Source: Bacillus sp. SJS
GTDB lineage: Bacteria; Bacillota; Bacilli; Bacillales; Bacillaceae
Length of the DNA: 64,000 nt
Direction: 5' to 3'
Assembly (NCBI RefSeq): GCF_000732485.2
Contig: NZ_JAQV02000019.1
Coordinates: forward strand, 62,001 to 126,000
Part shown: one piece after another, positions 36,183 through 43,590 of the stretch
How the letters are laid out: each line of letters opens with the position of its first letter
Position numbering within the stretch: the first letter of the stretch is position 1
Program-made: the position numbers and the translations under genes
The notes under the pieces: generated by a model
The model's input: the letters and a program-made list of their open reading frames with translations, nothing else
The model's database searches: none
What the model was told of the DNA's origin: nothing

Positions 36183-37040
36183 TTATTTTACTTTTTTTAG
36201 AAATTTGTGAATTAGCTCACTGATCTCTGTAGCATGTGTTTCAAGTGCAAAATGTCCAGTATCAAGTAAATGAACTTCTGCAGTGGGGATGTCGCGCTTA
36301 TAAGCCTCGGCTCCAGCAGGAAGAAAGGCAGGATCATTTTTACCCCATACGGCTAAAAGTTTAGGTTGGAACTTACGAAAATAAGCCTGAAAGTCAGGAT
36401 AACGTTCAACATTTGAGCTATAGTCAAGAATTAAGTCCAGTTGGATTTCTTCGGCTTCTGGGCGAGACATGTAAGCTATGTCCAAGGAATACCCGTCTGG
36501 TGAAACAAGACTGGCTTCAGTTCCATGTAGATACTGAAAATTTTTAATGGTTTCGGGGGTCAAAGAATCTCGGCAGGCTTCACGGTTTTCAGGTGTTGGA
36601 GAGTACCAGTAATTCTCCCATGTTCCCCATGCGTCACTAAATCCCTCCATATAAGCGTTGCCATTCTGACTGATAATTGCTTGAACTCTTTCCGGGTGAG
36701 CTGCTGCCAAACGATAGCCAACAGGTGCACCGTAATCAAACACATAAAGGATATAATGCTTTAGAGCTAATGCTTCAGTAAAACCTTCAATTACTTTGAA
36801 CAGATTTTCAAATGTGAAGTTAAATTGACTGCGCTGTGGAGTTATTGTTTGGCCGAACCCGGGAAGATCAGGGGCAATGACACGATATTGTTCTGCCAGC
36901 TTAGGAATAAGGTCCCGAAACATATGACTTGAAGATGGGAATCCGTGTAATAATAAAATTACTTGACCGTTCTTAGGTCCAGCTTCACGATAAAAAACTT
37001 CAACATCCCCGACTTTTTGTTTATGATAACTGATTTTCAA
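36183..37040 (-). CDS. Alpha/beta hydrolase (epoxide hydrolase/haloalkane dehalogenase-like)
   Basis: 285 residues. The oxyanion segment HGFPSSS, a nucleophile elbow with aspartate (VFDYGAPVG, D102), an acid in WGKNDPAF (D236) and the catalytic histidine GHFALE (H263) place it among Asp-nucleophile hydrolases that open epoxides or remove halides. Substrate unknown. AAAGGAGAT precedes the ATG. It is divergent from the CGNR-type regulator gene, with an inverted repeat between them, so that regulator probably controls it. Confidence 0.85.
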   Translation of the reverse strand: MKISYHKQKVGDVEVFYREAGPKNGQVILLLHGFPSSSHMFRDLIPKLAEQYRVIAPDLPGFGQTITPQRSQFNFTFENLFKVIEGFTEALALKHYILYVFDYGAPVGYRLAAAHPERVQAIISQNGNAYMEGFSDAWGTWENYWYSPTPENREACRDSLTPETIKNFQYLHGTEASLVSPDGYSLDIAYMSRPEAEEIQLDLILDYSSNVERYPDFQAYFRKFQPKLLAVWGKNDPAFLPAGAEAYKRDIPTAEVHLLDTGHFALETHATEISELIHKFLKKVK

Positions 37041-37092
37041 TTTTTACATCTCCTTTAAAATTTTTATTATAACTCCAGAAAAACGATTTATT

Positions 37093-37123
37093 ATAACCTC
37101 TAAAAATAAAATTTAGCGGTTAT
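37093..37123. promoter_or_regulatory. Candidate operator between hydrolase and CGNR regulator
   Basis: ATAACCTCTAAA and TTTAGCGGTTAT form a 12-base inverted repeat with one mismatch. A third AGGTTAT half-site (about 37173-37179) overlaps the likely -10 region of the CGNR gene. The arrangement suits autoregulation and control of the divergent hydrolase. Confidence 0.45.
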
Positions 37124-37201
37124 GCAACTCTATATTACTACTCGCTTTATAACTTGTAAACGTATTTTTTAAAGGTTATAATTGAATGGAGGTGAAACAT
37201 A

Positions 37202-37789
37202 TTGAACAAATCACTATTTTTATTAGGTGGAGCAGGGTGGATAAACTTGGTAAATACGGAATATATATCCGAAAACCAAACCATTGATATCCTGATCGAG
37301 CCATCCAAAACTCTTCAGTGGCTTGAAGATAATAAATTATTTCGGAAGTCAGATTTTCAGGCATTAAAAAATGTAGAAATCCATAATTCTCTAACAGAGG
37401 AACTCAAATCACTACGTGACCTGAGCAAAATGATTTTAGGTGATTTAGAAAAACAAGGAAAACTTTCTTTAAATCTCACGGAGCAATTAAAAAGGCTTAC
37501 CAAACAAATTAAGGTAAGCCTATCTATCGATTCAGAGTTTGACAAATTGACATTGGTCTTTGAAGGATTAACGACCATAGAACACGTGCAATATACTATC
37601 ATCCAATCAATTATTCAAACGCTAAATTCAACCCCTGCACATCGAGTTAGGAAATGCGAACACCAGGAATGTCAACTCTATTTTGTCGATACTTCAAAAT
37701 CAGGAAAAAGGCGTTGGTGTAGCATGGAATTATGCGGTAATCGCCAAAAAGCAGCCGATTTTTATGCAAGGAAAAAGAAAAGGGAATAA
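37202..37789 (+). CDS. CGNR zinc-finger protein (ABATE-type), putative regulator
   Basis: 195 residues. The C-terminal zinc finger CEHQECQLYFVDTSKSG...WCSMELCGNRQK carries the CGNR signature with four cysteines; the N-terminal 140 residues form the helical ABATE domain, thought to bind a small ligand. Such proteins are presumed transcription regulators of stress or catabolic genes. TTG start, seven bases after GGAGGTGA. Divergent from the alpha/beta hydrolase gene. Confidence 0.85.
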   Translation: MNKSLFLLGGAGWINLVNTEYISENQTIDILIEPSKTLQWLEDNKLFRKSDFQALKNVEIHNSLTEELKSLRDLSKMILGDLEKQGKLSLNLTEQLKRLTKQIKVSLSIDSEFDKLTLVFEGLTTIEHVQYTIIQSIIQTLNSTPAHRVRKCEHQECQLYFVDTSKSGKRRWCSMELCGNRQKAADFYARKKKRE

Positions 37790-37896
37790 GTACTTTAAAA
37801 AGACTTCTGCAAAGCAAATTCTTTGGTTTAACTATGAATCTACTATTATTTTGTCCTTTTTGGTAAAATAATCAAAAAGGGCAGGAGCTGATCACA

Positions 37897-38376
37897 ATGG
37901 AACACTTCCTATTCAAGCAGCTGGCGTTTGTGAGAAACCAAACATTGATGCAGCTGGAAGGCGTGACAGAGGATATGGCTGATCGTATTCCGGATGGGTT
38001 CAGGAACTCGATCCGCTGGAATGCGGGACATGTGTATGTTGTATTGGAGCGGTTTGCTTTTTCATACATAGGTCTTCCGCAAGTATTGCCTAATGGGTTT
38101 AAAGAGCAGTTTGAGTACGGATCCACCCCGTTAAACGGGCATTCTTTTCCGGTCCCGGTGCTTGATGAGCTAAAGGTTCTCATGGAAATGCAGCAATCCC
38201 GGATTCGGGAATCGCTGTCTGGCCGCCTGGAGGAAAAGGTTTCTGCTCCGTATACGACTTCTGCCGGAATGACGCTTGAGACGGTCGAACAATTCCTCAC
38301 CTTCAGCTTGTATCATGAGGGAATGCACTTTAATACGATTAAACTTTATAAGATGATGCTCTCCCGTCAGCAGTGA
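37897..38376 (+). CDS. DinB-family protein
   Basis: 159 residues, four-helix-bundle DinB/YfiT type. The expected metal-binding histidines are visible: NAGH near residue 48 and LYHEGMHF near 138-142. The family includes bacillithiol transferases and other thiol-dependent enzymes as well as proteins of unknown role. GGGCAGGAGC lies upstream of the ATG. An inverted repeat (CCTTTTTG/CAAAAAGG) surrounds the ribosome-site region. A terminator follows the stop. Confidence 0.8.
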   Translation: MEHFLFKQLAFVRNQTLMQLEGVTEDMADRIPDGFRNSIRWNAGHVYVVLERFAFSYIGLPQVLPNGFKEQFEYGSTPLNGHSFPVPVLDELKVLMEMQQSRIRESLSGRLEEKVSAPYTTSAGMTLETVEQFLTFSLYHEGMHFNTIKLYKMMLSRQQ

Positions 38377-38377
38377 A

Positions 38378-38404
38378 AAGCCACTTTTTCGAGTGGTTTT
38401 TTTT
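38378..38404 (+). terminator. Terminator of DinB gene
   Basis: AAGCCACT and AGTGGTTT form a stem followed by a T-run. Confidence 0.75.
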
Positions 38405-38572
38405 GTGGGGTTTGTTTTAAAAGAAACGGACCTCGACTTGTTGAGATCTTGAAACAGATCAATATATTTTAGACTTGCTTGTTTTTCCTCCTAGTATTGT
38501 GTTGTATAATAATGTAAAAAAATATTCCTGCTAATTTTTAATTTTAAAAATAGATATTAGATTTAAGTCACT

Positions 38573-39565
38573 ATGTTATTAAGGGGGATGGATGTTATTT
38601 ACCAGAATGTTTTTCATTACTACAGGGGGCAAACTAAAAACAAAGATGAAGGAACGAAAATCTTACAAATAGAAAACAATGTAACAAAGGCCATGTTAAA
38701 CGTGTTGCAGCATTCGAATCCAAGTTTAACTATCAACTTTGCTAAGTGGTTAGGCTTTAATGCGGTTAAAATGAGAAATTTTGAATATCGATATCAAGTA
38801 AAAGGATGCTTAACAAACAAGACCCCCTATGCTGCAATAATTGGTATAGCAGAAAGCAAAGTGATTAAAAAGGGGAAAATAACCTCCTCTAATATTCCGG
38901 ATGCAGCAATACTCTCAGAAGAAATTTCCTTACTGATTGAAAATAAGATTGGATACAATTCTTTTTTACTGAAAGAACAATTAGATGGACACAAGAAAAA
39001 TTTCGCTCCTCAACAATATGTAAATAATGAACCCATCCTTCTGAGTTGGAAAGAAGTAAGAAATTTTTTTAAGGCCAATCAAACAGTTTACAAAGAAAAT
39101 GGAGATGCTTTAACTGTGTTCCTGCTGACCCAATTTGAAGAATTCTGCATAATTAACGGAATTGGTGACAGACAACGGTCTAAAGATTACTTTTTTCTTC
39201 ATTTTGAAAAAGAAAAGGCTAGAAAATTAGCTGAAGAAGTTGATTTATATATTGTGAATAATCCTAATTTTAATAGTGAGGATGCTGGAACGAAGGATGG
39301 GATAGGATATAAAAAAGTGGGATCAACTAAATTTGCAACTTTAACTACTGCTAGACAAAGATGTTTAATCCTACATATTGGAGCACCTAATCAAAGACTT
39401 GGACTTAAAATTCAAGAGAAAATAGATGAAATGTTAAAAAGAGGTTTCGATCGTAAGGCCTATGAGATTGATAAATATCCTCATGAAGCTTACATACGAC
39501 TGGAGTGGGTTACAGACATTAATCAAATCTATCCTTTTATTGATTATGCCTACAAGCATAGATAA
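38573..39565 (+). CDS. Putative PD-(D/E)XK nuclease with DUF5655-like C-terminus
   Basis: 330 residues, markedly more AT-rich than its neighbours. NIPDAAILSEEISLLIENKIG...LLKEQLDGHKK (about 107-142) has the Asp, Glu-x-Lys and following QLxxH arrangement of PD-(D/E)XK nucleases. The last 80 residues (VGSTKFATLTTARQRCLILHIG...YIRLEWVTDINQIYPFIDYAYKH) resemble the DUF5655 domain found at the end of several nuclease-like proteins. I infer a solitary defence or DNA-processing gene gained by transfer. The start is uncertain: AAGGGGG sits directly before the in-frame ATG 38588. A TATAAT at 38506 could be the promoter -10. Confidence 0.55.
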   Translation: MLLRGMDVIYQNVFHYYRGQTKNKDEGTKILQIENNVTKAMLNVLQHSNPSLTINFAKWLGFNAVKMRNFEYRYQVKGCLTNKTPYAAIIGIAESKVIKKGKITSSNIPDAAILSEEISLLIENKIGYNSFLLKEQLDGHKKNFAPQQYVNNEPILLSWKEVRNFFKANQTVYKENGDALTVFLLTQFEEFCIINGIGDRQRSKDYFFLHFEKEKARKLAEEVDLYIVNNPNFNSEDAGTKDGIGYKKVGSTKFATLTTARQRCLILHIGAPNQRLGLKIQEKIDEMLKRGFDRKAYEIDKYPHEAYIRLEWVTDINQIYPFIDYAYKHR

Positions 39566-39702
39566 TAACTAAAAGCTAGATTTATAATTAAGTGGTAGAT
39601 AATTATGCACAAGTGTATAAGAAACTAAAACTTCCGCCAATCCCCCCGACAACAAGCCCTGTCCCTTCCACCATCCATTCATAAGCTAACCATAGCAATA
39701 GA

Positions 39703-41229
39703 ATGATGGGGCCGGTTCGGTCACATGGGAAAGGGAGAATGCATTTGTTTACAGGCGGGTTTCGGAAGATTACTCCGATCAATGGGTTTTCGCCGGAGGT
39801 TTCGGATGCGAGGCAGAATGATTATGCCTGGGCGGTGGATGAGCTGGGCGAGTATTTGTATGTAGGGACGGGACGGAATATCCCGAATTTGGCGTTTGAG
39901 GGTCTGGGGCTGCCGATTCCGAAGGCGTTTTTGCCGAATGATGATTACCGGGCGGAGATCTGGCGGATTCGGAAGGATGGGACGTCGGATTGGGAGTTTG
40001 ATTTTAAAACGGCAGAGACGTCGTTTGGGTTCCGGTTCATGATTCAGTATCCGAGGGGAGCAGCGGATGCGAAGCTTTATACGGCGGCGACTTCGCCTGA
40101 TGGAAGCCTTGCTGTCATTTATAAAAGGACGAAAGAGACGTCGTGGGTGGCGTTCGCAGGTTTGGAAGGCGGGACGTCCCGGTCGATGGAGGAGCATTTG
40201 GGCCGTCTTTATGTGGCGACGGTTCCGCTTACGTCTACTGATGAGATTCCGAGGCTGTTTCTTTTGAATGAGAGTGAATCGGGGTTTGACCGGATTTCCC
40301 TGCCGCCGGAAATTACCGGTGAAATCACGAGTATGATCAGCTTCAACGGCCGTCTTTATCTCGGATTGTCCAAGCAGGGCGGCTTTGATGTGTGGAGGAC
40401 GGTTGGTTCCGATCCGTCTTCCGGCTGGCAGCTTGTCGTTGATCAGGGAGCCGGTGATGCAATCAACGTCGTTGCCTTTGATATGACGATTTACGATGAG
40501 GCCATCTATCTTGGCACAGGCATGATTCCGTTCCTCCCGCTTCTCAATGGTTCAACGGTCATCACGAAGGGCTTTGACATCATACGGATCGAACCGGATG
40601 ACAGCTGGAGAGTGATTGTCGGAGGCATTGCGAAGGAAGCGACTGATCCTGTCACCGGCAGGCGGAACCTAGCCCTTTATCCTTCCGGCTTCGGCAATCC
40701 TTTCAACGCCTACTGCTGGCAGATCCAGAGCTATGACGGGATGATTTATGCCGGCTCCTTTGACTGGACGGTGGTTATTCCTCCTGCGATTCAGTCTTTG
40801 CTTGAAGCGCTATTCGGCGGACAGGAAACCCCGCTGCTTCTCGAGCCTGGAATGATGGAAGACATGGTCCTCTCCTTCCTCAAGGCGAAAGAACTGATTT
40901 CAAATCCATTCTTCGGATTTGACCTTTGGAAATCGAACAATGCCAAGGTCTGGACACCGATTACATTCAACGGCCTCGGCAATCCGAAGAACTACGGAGT
41001 GCGCAATCTTTTTCCTTCCGTGGATGGAAGCCTGTATCTTGGAACGGCTAATCCGTTTCAGGGCTGCGAGGTTTGGATCAAAGAGGAAGAGGACGGGCTG
41101 GAGCCGGAAGTTGAGGCAGAACCGGAAGTGCAGAGGGAACCCGATCTTCGGAAGGTTATGAATGGGTTTGTTAGGAGCCTGAGTAACCTGGAGAATCATT
41201 TTCAAAGGAAAACGAAAAGGAAGTACTGA
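39703..41229 (+). CDS. Conserved hypothetical protein, probable beta-propeller
   Basis: 508 residues with repeated short strands of the form GxLYxGT/GRLYVAT (EYLYVGTGRN, GRLYVATVP, GRLYLGLSKQ, EAIYLGTGM, GMIYAGSFD, GSLYLGTANP) spaced about 60-80 residues apart. This looks like a six- or seven-bladed propeller. No signal peptide is seen. The C-terminus is acidic (EPEVEAEPEVQREPD) then basic. The family has no function I know. Codon use is more GC-rich than that of the preceding gene. ATG 39739 is an alternative start. Confidence 0.65.
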   Translation: MMGPVRSHGKGRMHLFTGGFRKITPINGFSPEVSDARQNDYAWAVDELGEYLYVGTGRNIPNLAFEGLGLPIPKAFLPNDDYRAEIWRIRKDGTSDWEFDFKTAETSFGFRFMIQYPRGAADAKLYTAATSPDGSLAVIYKRTKETSWVAFAGLEGGTSRSMEEHLGRLYVATVPLTSTDEIPRLFLLNESESGFDRISLPPEITGEITSMISFNGRLYLGLSKQGGFDVWRTVGSDPSSGWQLVVDQGAGDAINVVAFDMTIYDEAIYLGTGMIPFLPLLNGSTVITKGFDIIRIEPDDSWRVIVGGIAKEATDPVTGRRNLALYPSGFGNPFNAYCWQIQSYDGMIYAGSFDWTVVIPPAIQSLLEALFGGQETPLLLEPGMMEDMVLSFLKAKELISNPFFGFDLWKSNNAKVWTPITFNGLGNPKNYGVRNLFPSVDGSLYLGTANPFQGCEVWIKEEEDGLEPEVEAEPEVQREPDLRKVMNGFVRSLSNLENHFQRKTKRKY

Positions 41230-41245
41230 AATAATAAAGCATCAG

Positions 41246-41273
41246 CTGCGAGTATTTACTCGCAGTTTTTTTT
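41246..41273 (+). terminator. Terminator of propeller gene
   Basis: CTGCGAGT and ACTCGCAG form a perfect eight-base stem around ATTT, followed by eight T. Confidence 0.85.
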
Positions 41274-41297
41274 GATTCCAGAAGCTGTTGAATAAAG

Positions 41298-41329
41298 AAA
41301 AAGGACAGGCCAGAGGGTCTGTCCTTTTT
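41298..41329. terminator. Second, bidirectional-looking terminator ahead of GNAT gene
   Basis: AAAAAGGACAG and CTGTCCTTTTT pair perfectly. A TATAAT at 41331-41336 follows at once, so the GNAT gene probably starts from its own promoter immediately beyond this hairpin. Confidence 0.7.
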
Positions 41330-41359
41330 GTATAATAAGGTAAAAAGGGGGAAATACAT

Positions 41360-41842
41360 ATGCATCTCAACATTCGGCCTTCACAAAAGAAAGACATGCA
41401 GCAGCTGATGGAGCTGGATCGGCTGATCTGGAACAGCACGAATACGCCCGCTTTGCTGCAGTGGGATTCCGTAGAGGATTACGAAAAATCGTACCCGGAG
41501 GGAGAGCAAACGGTAGCGGCAGAAGGAGACCGGATCGCTGGATACATAAGCTTTAAGCATCCTTTCGATGTGCCTTCCAACCGGCACGTGTTCGATATGG
41601 CGATCGGGATTCATCCGGATTATCAAGGCCAAAAAGTGGGCAGCCGGCTCTTGGAATACTTGAAGCAGACCGCCCGAGAGCAGGGGGTACGGAAAATTTC
41701 GCTCAGAGTTCTCTCTACAAACGAAAAGGCAATCGCTTTCTACAAAGCCATCGGATTTAAAGAAGAAGGGCGGCTCCACGAGGAGTTTTTTCTGGATGGG
41801 AAGTATGTGGATGATTTGCTGCTGTATAAGATGGTGGATTGA
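41360..41842 (+). CDS. GNAT-family N-acetyltransferase
   Basis: 160 residues with the GNAT fold: strand 4 AIGIHPDYQGQKVGSRLLEYL contains the acetyl-CoA pyrophosphate-binding Q/R-x-x-G-x-G/A pattern (QGQKVG), followed by ISLRVLSTNEKAIAFYKAIGFKEEG, the usual C-terminal signature. It transfers acetyl groups from acetyl-CoA to an amine on an unknown substrate. GGGGG lies ahead of the ATG. Stand-alone gene. Confidence 0.87.
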   Translation: MHLNIRPSQKKDMQQLMELDRLIWNSTNTPALLQWDSVEDYEKSYPEGEQTVAAEGDRIAGYISFKHPFDVPSNRHVFDMAIGIHPDYQGQKVGSRLLEYLKQTAREQGVRKISLRVLSTNEKAIAFYKAIGFKEEGRLHEEFFLDGKYVDDLLLYKMVD

Positions 41843-41990
41843 TTTGGGAGGAGAACAGAGAGTTTATAAGTTTAACCGGACGGCCTGTTCAACGGAATTT
41901 CCAGTTTTAAGAGGTGTAAAATGAAAATCGAATTTCTCTAATTGATTCAGCATCCTCTTAACCTCTGTATATTTCCTCTCTAAATATACA

Positions 41991-42037
41991 AAAAAAAATG
42001 CCGGCAACTTCCTTGTAAAAAGGATTTGTCGCCAGTC
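41991..42037 (-). repeat. Degenerate hairpin related to the tnpB left-end hairpin
   Basis: GGCAACTTCCTTGT and TGTCGCCAGT match the hairpin at 43398-43431 but are separated by a short insertion. Read on the minus strand it ends in nine T and could stop transcription of the broken hxlR gene. Possibly a remnant of a related element end. Confidence 0.45.
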
Positions 42038-42039
42038 TT

Positions 42040-42066
42040 AACCCACAAGACCTTTGTGGGTTTTTT
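42040..42066 (+). terminator. Terminator in the GNAT-hxlR gap
   Basis: AACCCACAA and TTGTGGGTT form a perfect nine-base stem followed by TTTT. It lies about 200 bases past the GNAT gene; the bases between hold no gene. Confidence 0.7.
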
Positions 42067-42132
42067 ACAATATTCTTCTTAAGTAGTTATATTATTTATT
42101 TTTAAGCTAAAATCTTATGATAAATTTCTTAT

Positions 42133-42474
42133 TCAGAAATCCTCGCTATGTTCAATCCCCCACGTGTGCATAAGTTCCAATATAGGCATTAAAGAGTTTC
42201 CATTTTCAGTTAAAGAATATTCCACTTTAGGTGGGACCGTATTGTACTGAGTCCGGTCGATTAGATCATCTTCTTCAAGCTGCTTGAGCTGCTCAGTCAT
42301 TACTTTATGGCTTACGCCAGGTAGCAGCTTGCGTATATCACTATATCTTAAAGTACCGTCTGTACCTAAATGCCACAGGATCACTGTTTACCATTTGTTT
42401 CCTATTTTGTTTAATGTATATTCAATCGAGCATTTTAATTTTCCGGTATGATCGACTTTAGTGTCCATTCGCAT
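42133..42474 (-). pseudogene. HxlR-family regulator gene with in-frame stop
   Basis: From ATG 42474 (AGAGAGGA five bases upstream) the frame reads 28 codons into the family signature (CSIEYTLNKIGNKW), then TAA at 42388-42390 where homologues have Lys, then continues in the same frame TVILWHLGTDGTLRYSDIRKLLPGVSHKVMTEQLKQLEEDDLI to 42133. A single AAA-to-TAA change explains it. GTG at 42384 could restart an 83-residue product lacking the first helix of the winged-helix domain. HxlR regulators usually control the neighbouring divergent gene, here a VOC protein. Confidence 0.82.
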
Positions 42475-42610
42475 TTCATTCCTCTCTTACTTTTAGGTTA
42501 GTTTCTCACAAAAAAGTGCGTTCTTCCGTTAATAAAAATCCTGAAATATACTAGTCATGTGTTCAATTGTACACACCAATAATATATAAAAAAGCGGAGG
42601 AATGAAACTT

Positions 42611-43105
42611 ATGTTCACATACCCTAAAACATTTTCTCATATTGGTCTCTCAGTACCTAATTTAGATAAAGCAATTAAATTTTATACAGATGTGTTTGGA
42701 TGGTACGTTATTATGGAGCCTTCAGATGTAGAAAATGATGATACACCGATCGGTCAAATGTGCCGGGATGTATTTGGAGACGATTGGGAAAAATTTAGAA
42801 TTGCTCACTTAGCTACCGGAGATAAAATTGGAGTAGAGATGTTTGAGTTCCCGGATAATGAAACACCTGAAAACAACTTTGAATATAAGAAAACGGGCAT
42901 TTTCCATTTCTGTATTCAAGATCCAGACATTGAGGGACTTGTAGGAAAAATTAAACAACATGGCGGTAAGCAGCGTATGCCTATTCGAGAATATTATCCA
43001 GGTGAAAAACCATATAAAATGGTTTACGTTGAAGATCCGTTCGGTAATATTTTTGAAATTTACACTCATAGCTATGAATTAACGTATTCTCAAGGAGCTT
43101 ATTGA
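42611..43105 (+). CDS. VOC-family (glyoxalase-like) protein
   Basis: About 164 residues with two beta-alpha-beta-beta-beta modules: FSHIGLSVPNLDKAIKFYTDVFGW at the start (metal ligand His in FSHIG) and GIFHFCIQDPD...VYVEDPFGNIFEIYTHSY later (His and Glu ligands). Typical of lactoylglutathione-lyase-like metalloenzymes; substrate unknown. GGAGG lies ten bases before ATG 42611; ATG 42602 is too close to that site. It is divergent from the broken hxlR gene and so perhaps its former target. Confidence 0.82.
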   Translation: MFTYPKTFSHIGLSVPNLDKAIKFYTDVFGWYVIMEPSDVENDDTPIGQMCRDVFGDDWEKFRIAHLATGDKIGVEMFEFPDNETPENNFEYKKTGIFHFCIQDPDIEGLVGKIKQHGGKQRMPIREYYPGEKPYKMVYVEDPFGNIFEIYTHSYELTYSQGAY

Positions 43106-43145
43106 TAGTTAATCTTTCTCCACTAGCTAAAGTAGTATAATTGAT

Positions 43146-43179
43146 AAGGCCTTTCCGGTGGGAAAGGCCTTTCATTTTG
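43146..43179 (+). terminator. Terminator of VOC gene
   Basis: AAGGCCTTTCC and GGAAAGGCCTT form a perfect 11-base stem followed by TCATTTT. Confidence 0.75.
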
Positions 43180-43397
43180 TGATTTTAAGAGTGTTTTGGT
43201 GGAGGATCTGCATGGACAATTTTGTAAGGCCTCTCATCGTTGTCCACTGTACTTCATGCTTTTCTTTGGCATCCGCGAATACGCGCCCTCACCCAATAGA
43301 TAAATAAAAGAAAAATCCAGTGTGCTCTCTATTTTTCATACTAAATGATCTTTCGATTGCGATTCATATGAGTATTTTTTGACAGCATCCTCTTCAC

Positions 43398-43431
43398 CAA
43401 AAAAACTGGCGGCAACTTCCTTGTCGCCAGT
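43398..43431 (-). terminator. Hairpin at element left end; minus-strand terminator
   Basis: ACTGGCGGCAA and TTGTCGCCAGT pair over 11 bases (one wobble). On the minus strand the stem is followed by seven T, a good terminator shape, although no minus-strand gene precedes it. It may be the structured left end of the tnpB element. Confidence 0.5.
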
Positions 43432-43590
43432 TTGAGAGCAGCCAGGCGGGTGCTCTATCATCTCAGCCCAGAGGACTCCTTCCTCAAAAATTCGAGTGAA
43501 TTTTAGGTGGGAGGTGAATGGGCGGTCTTACGACTAGTCTTTTTGGCCCCTTTTTGGTATGATAAAGAGAAGGAACGTACGTTTGGTGTG

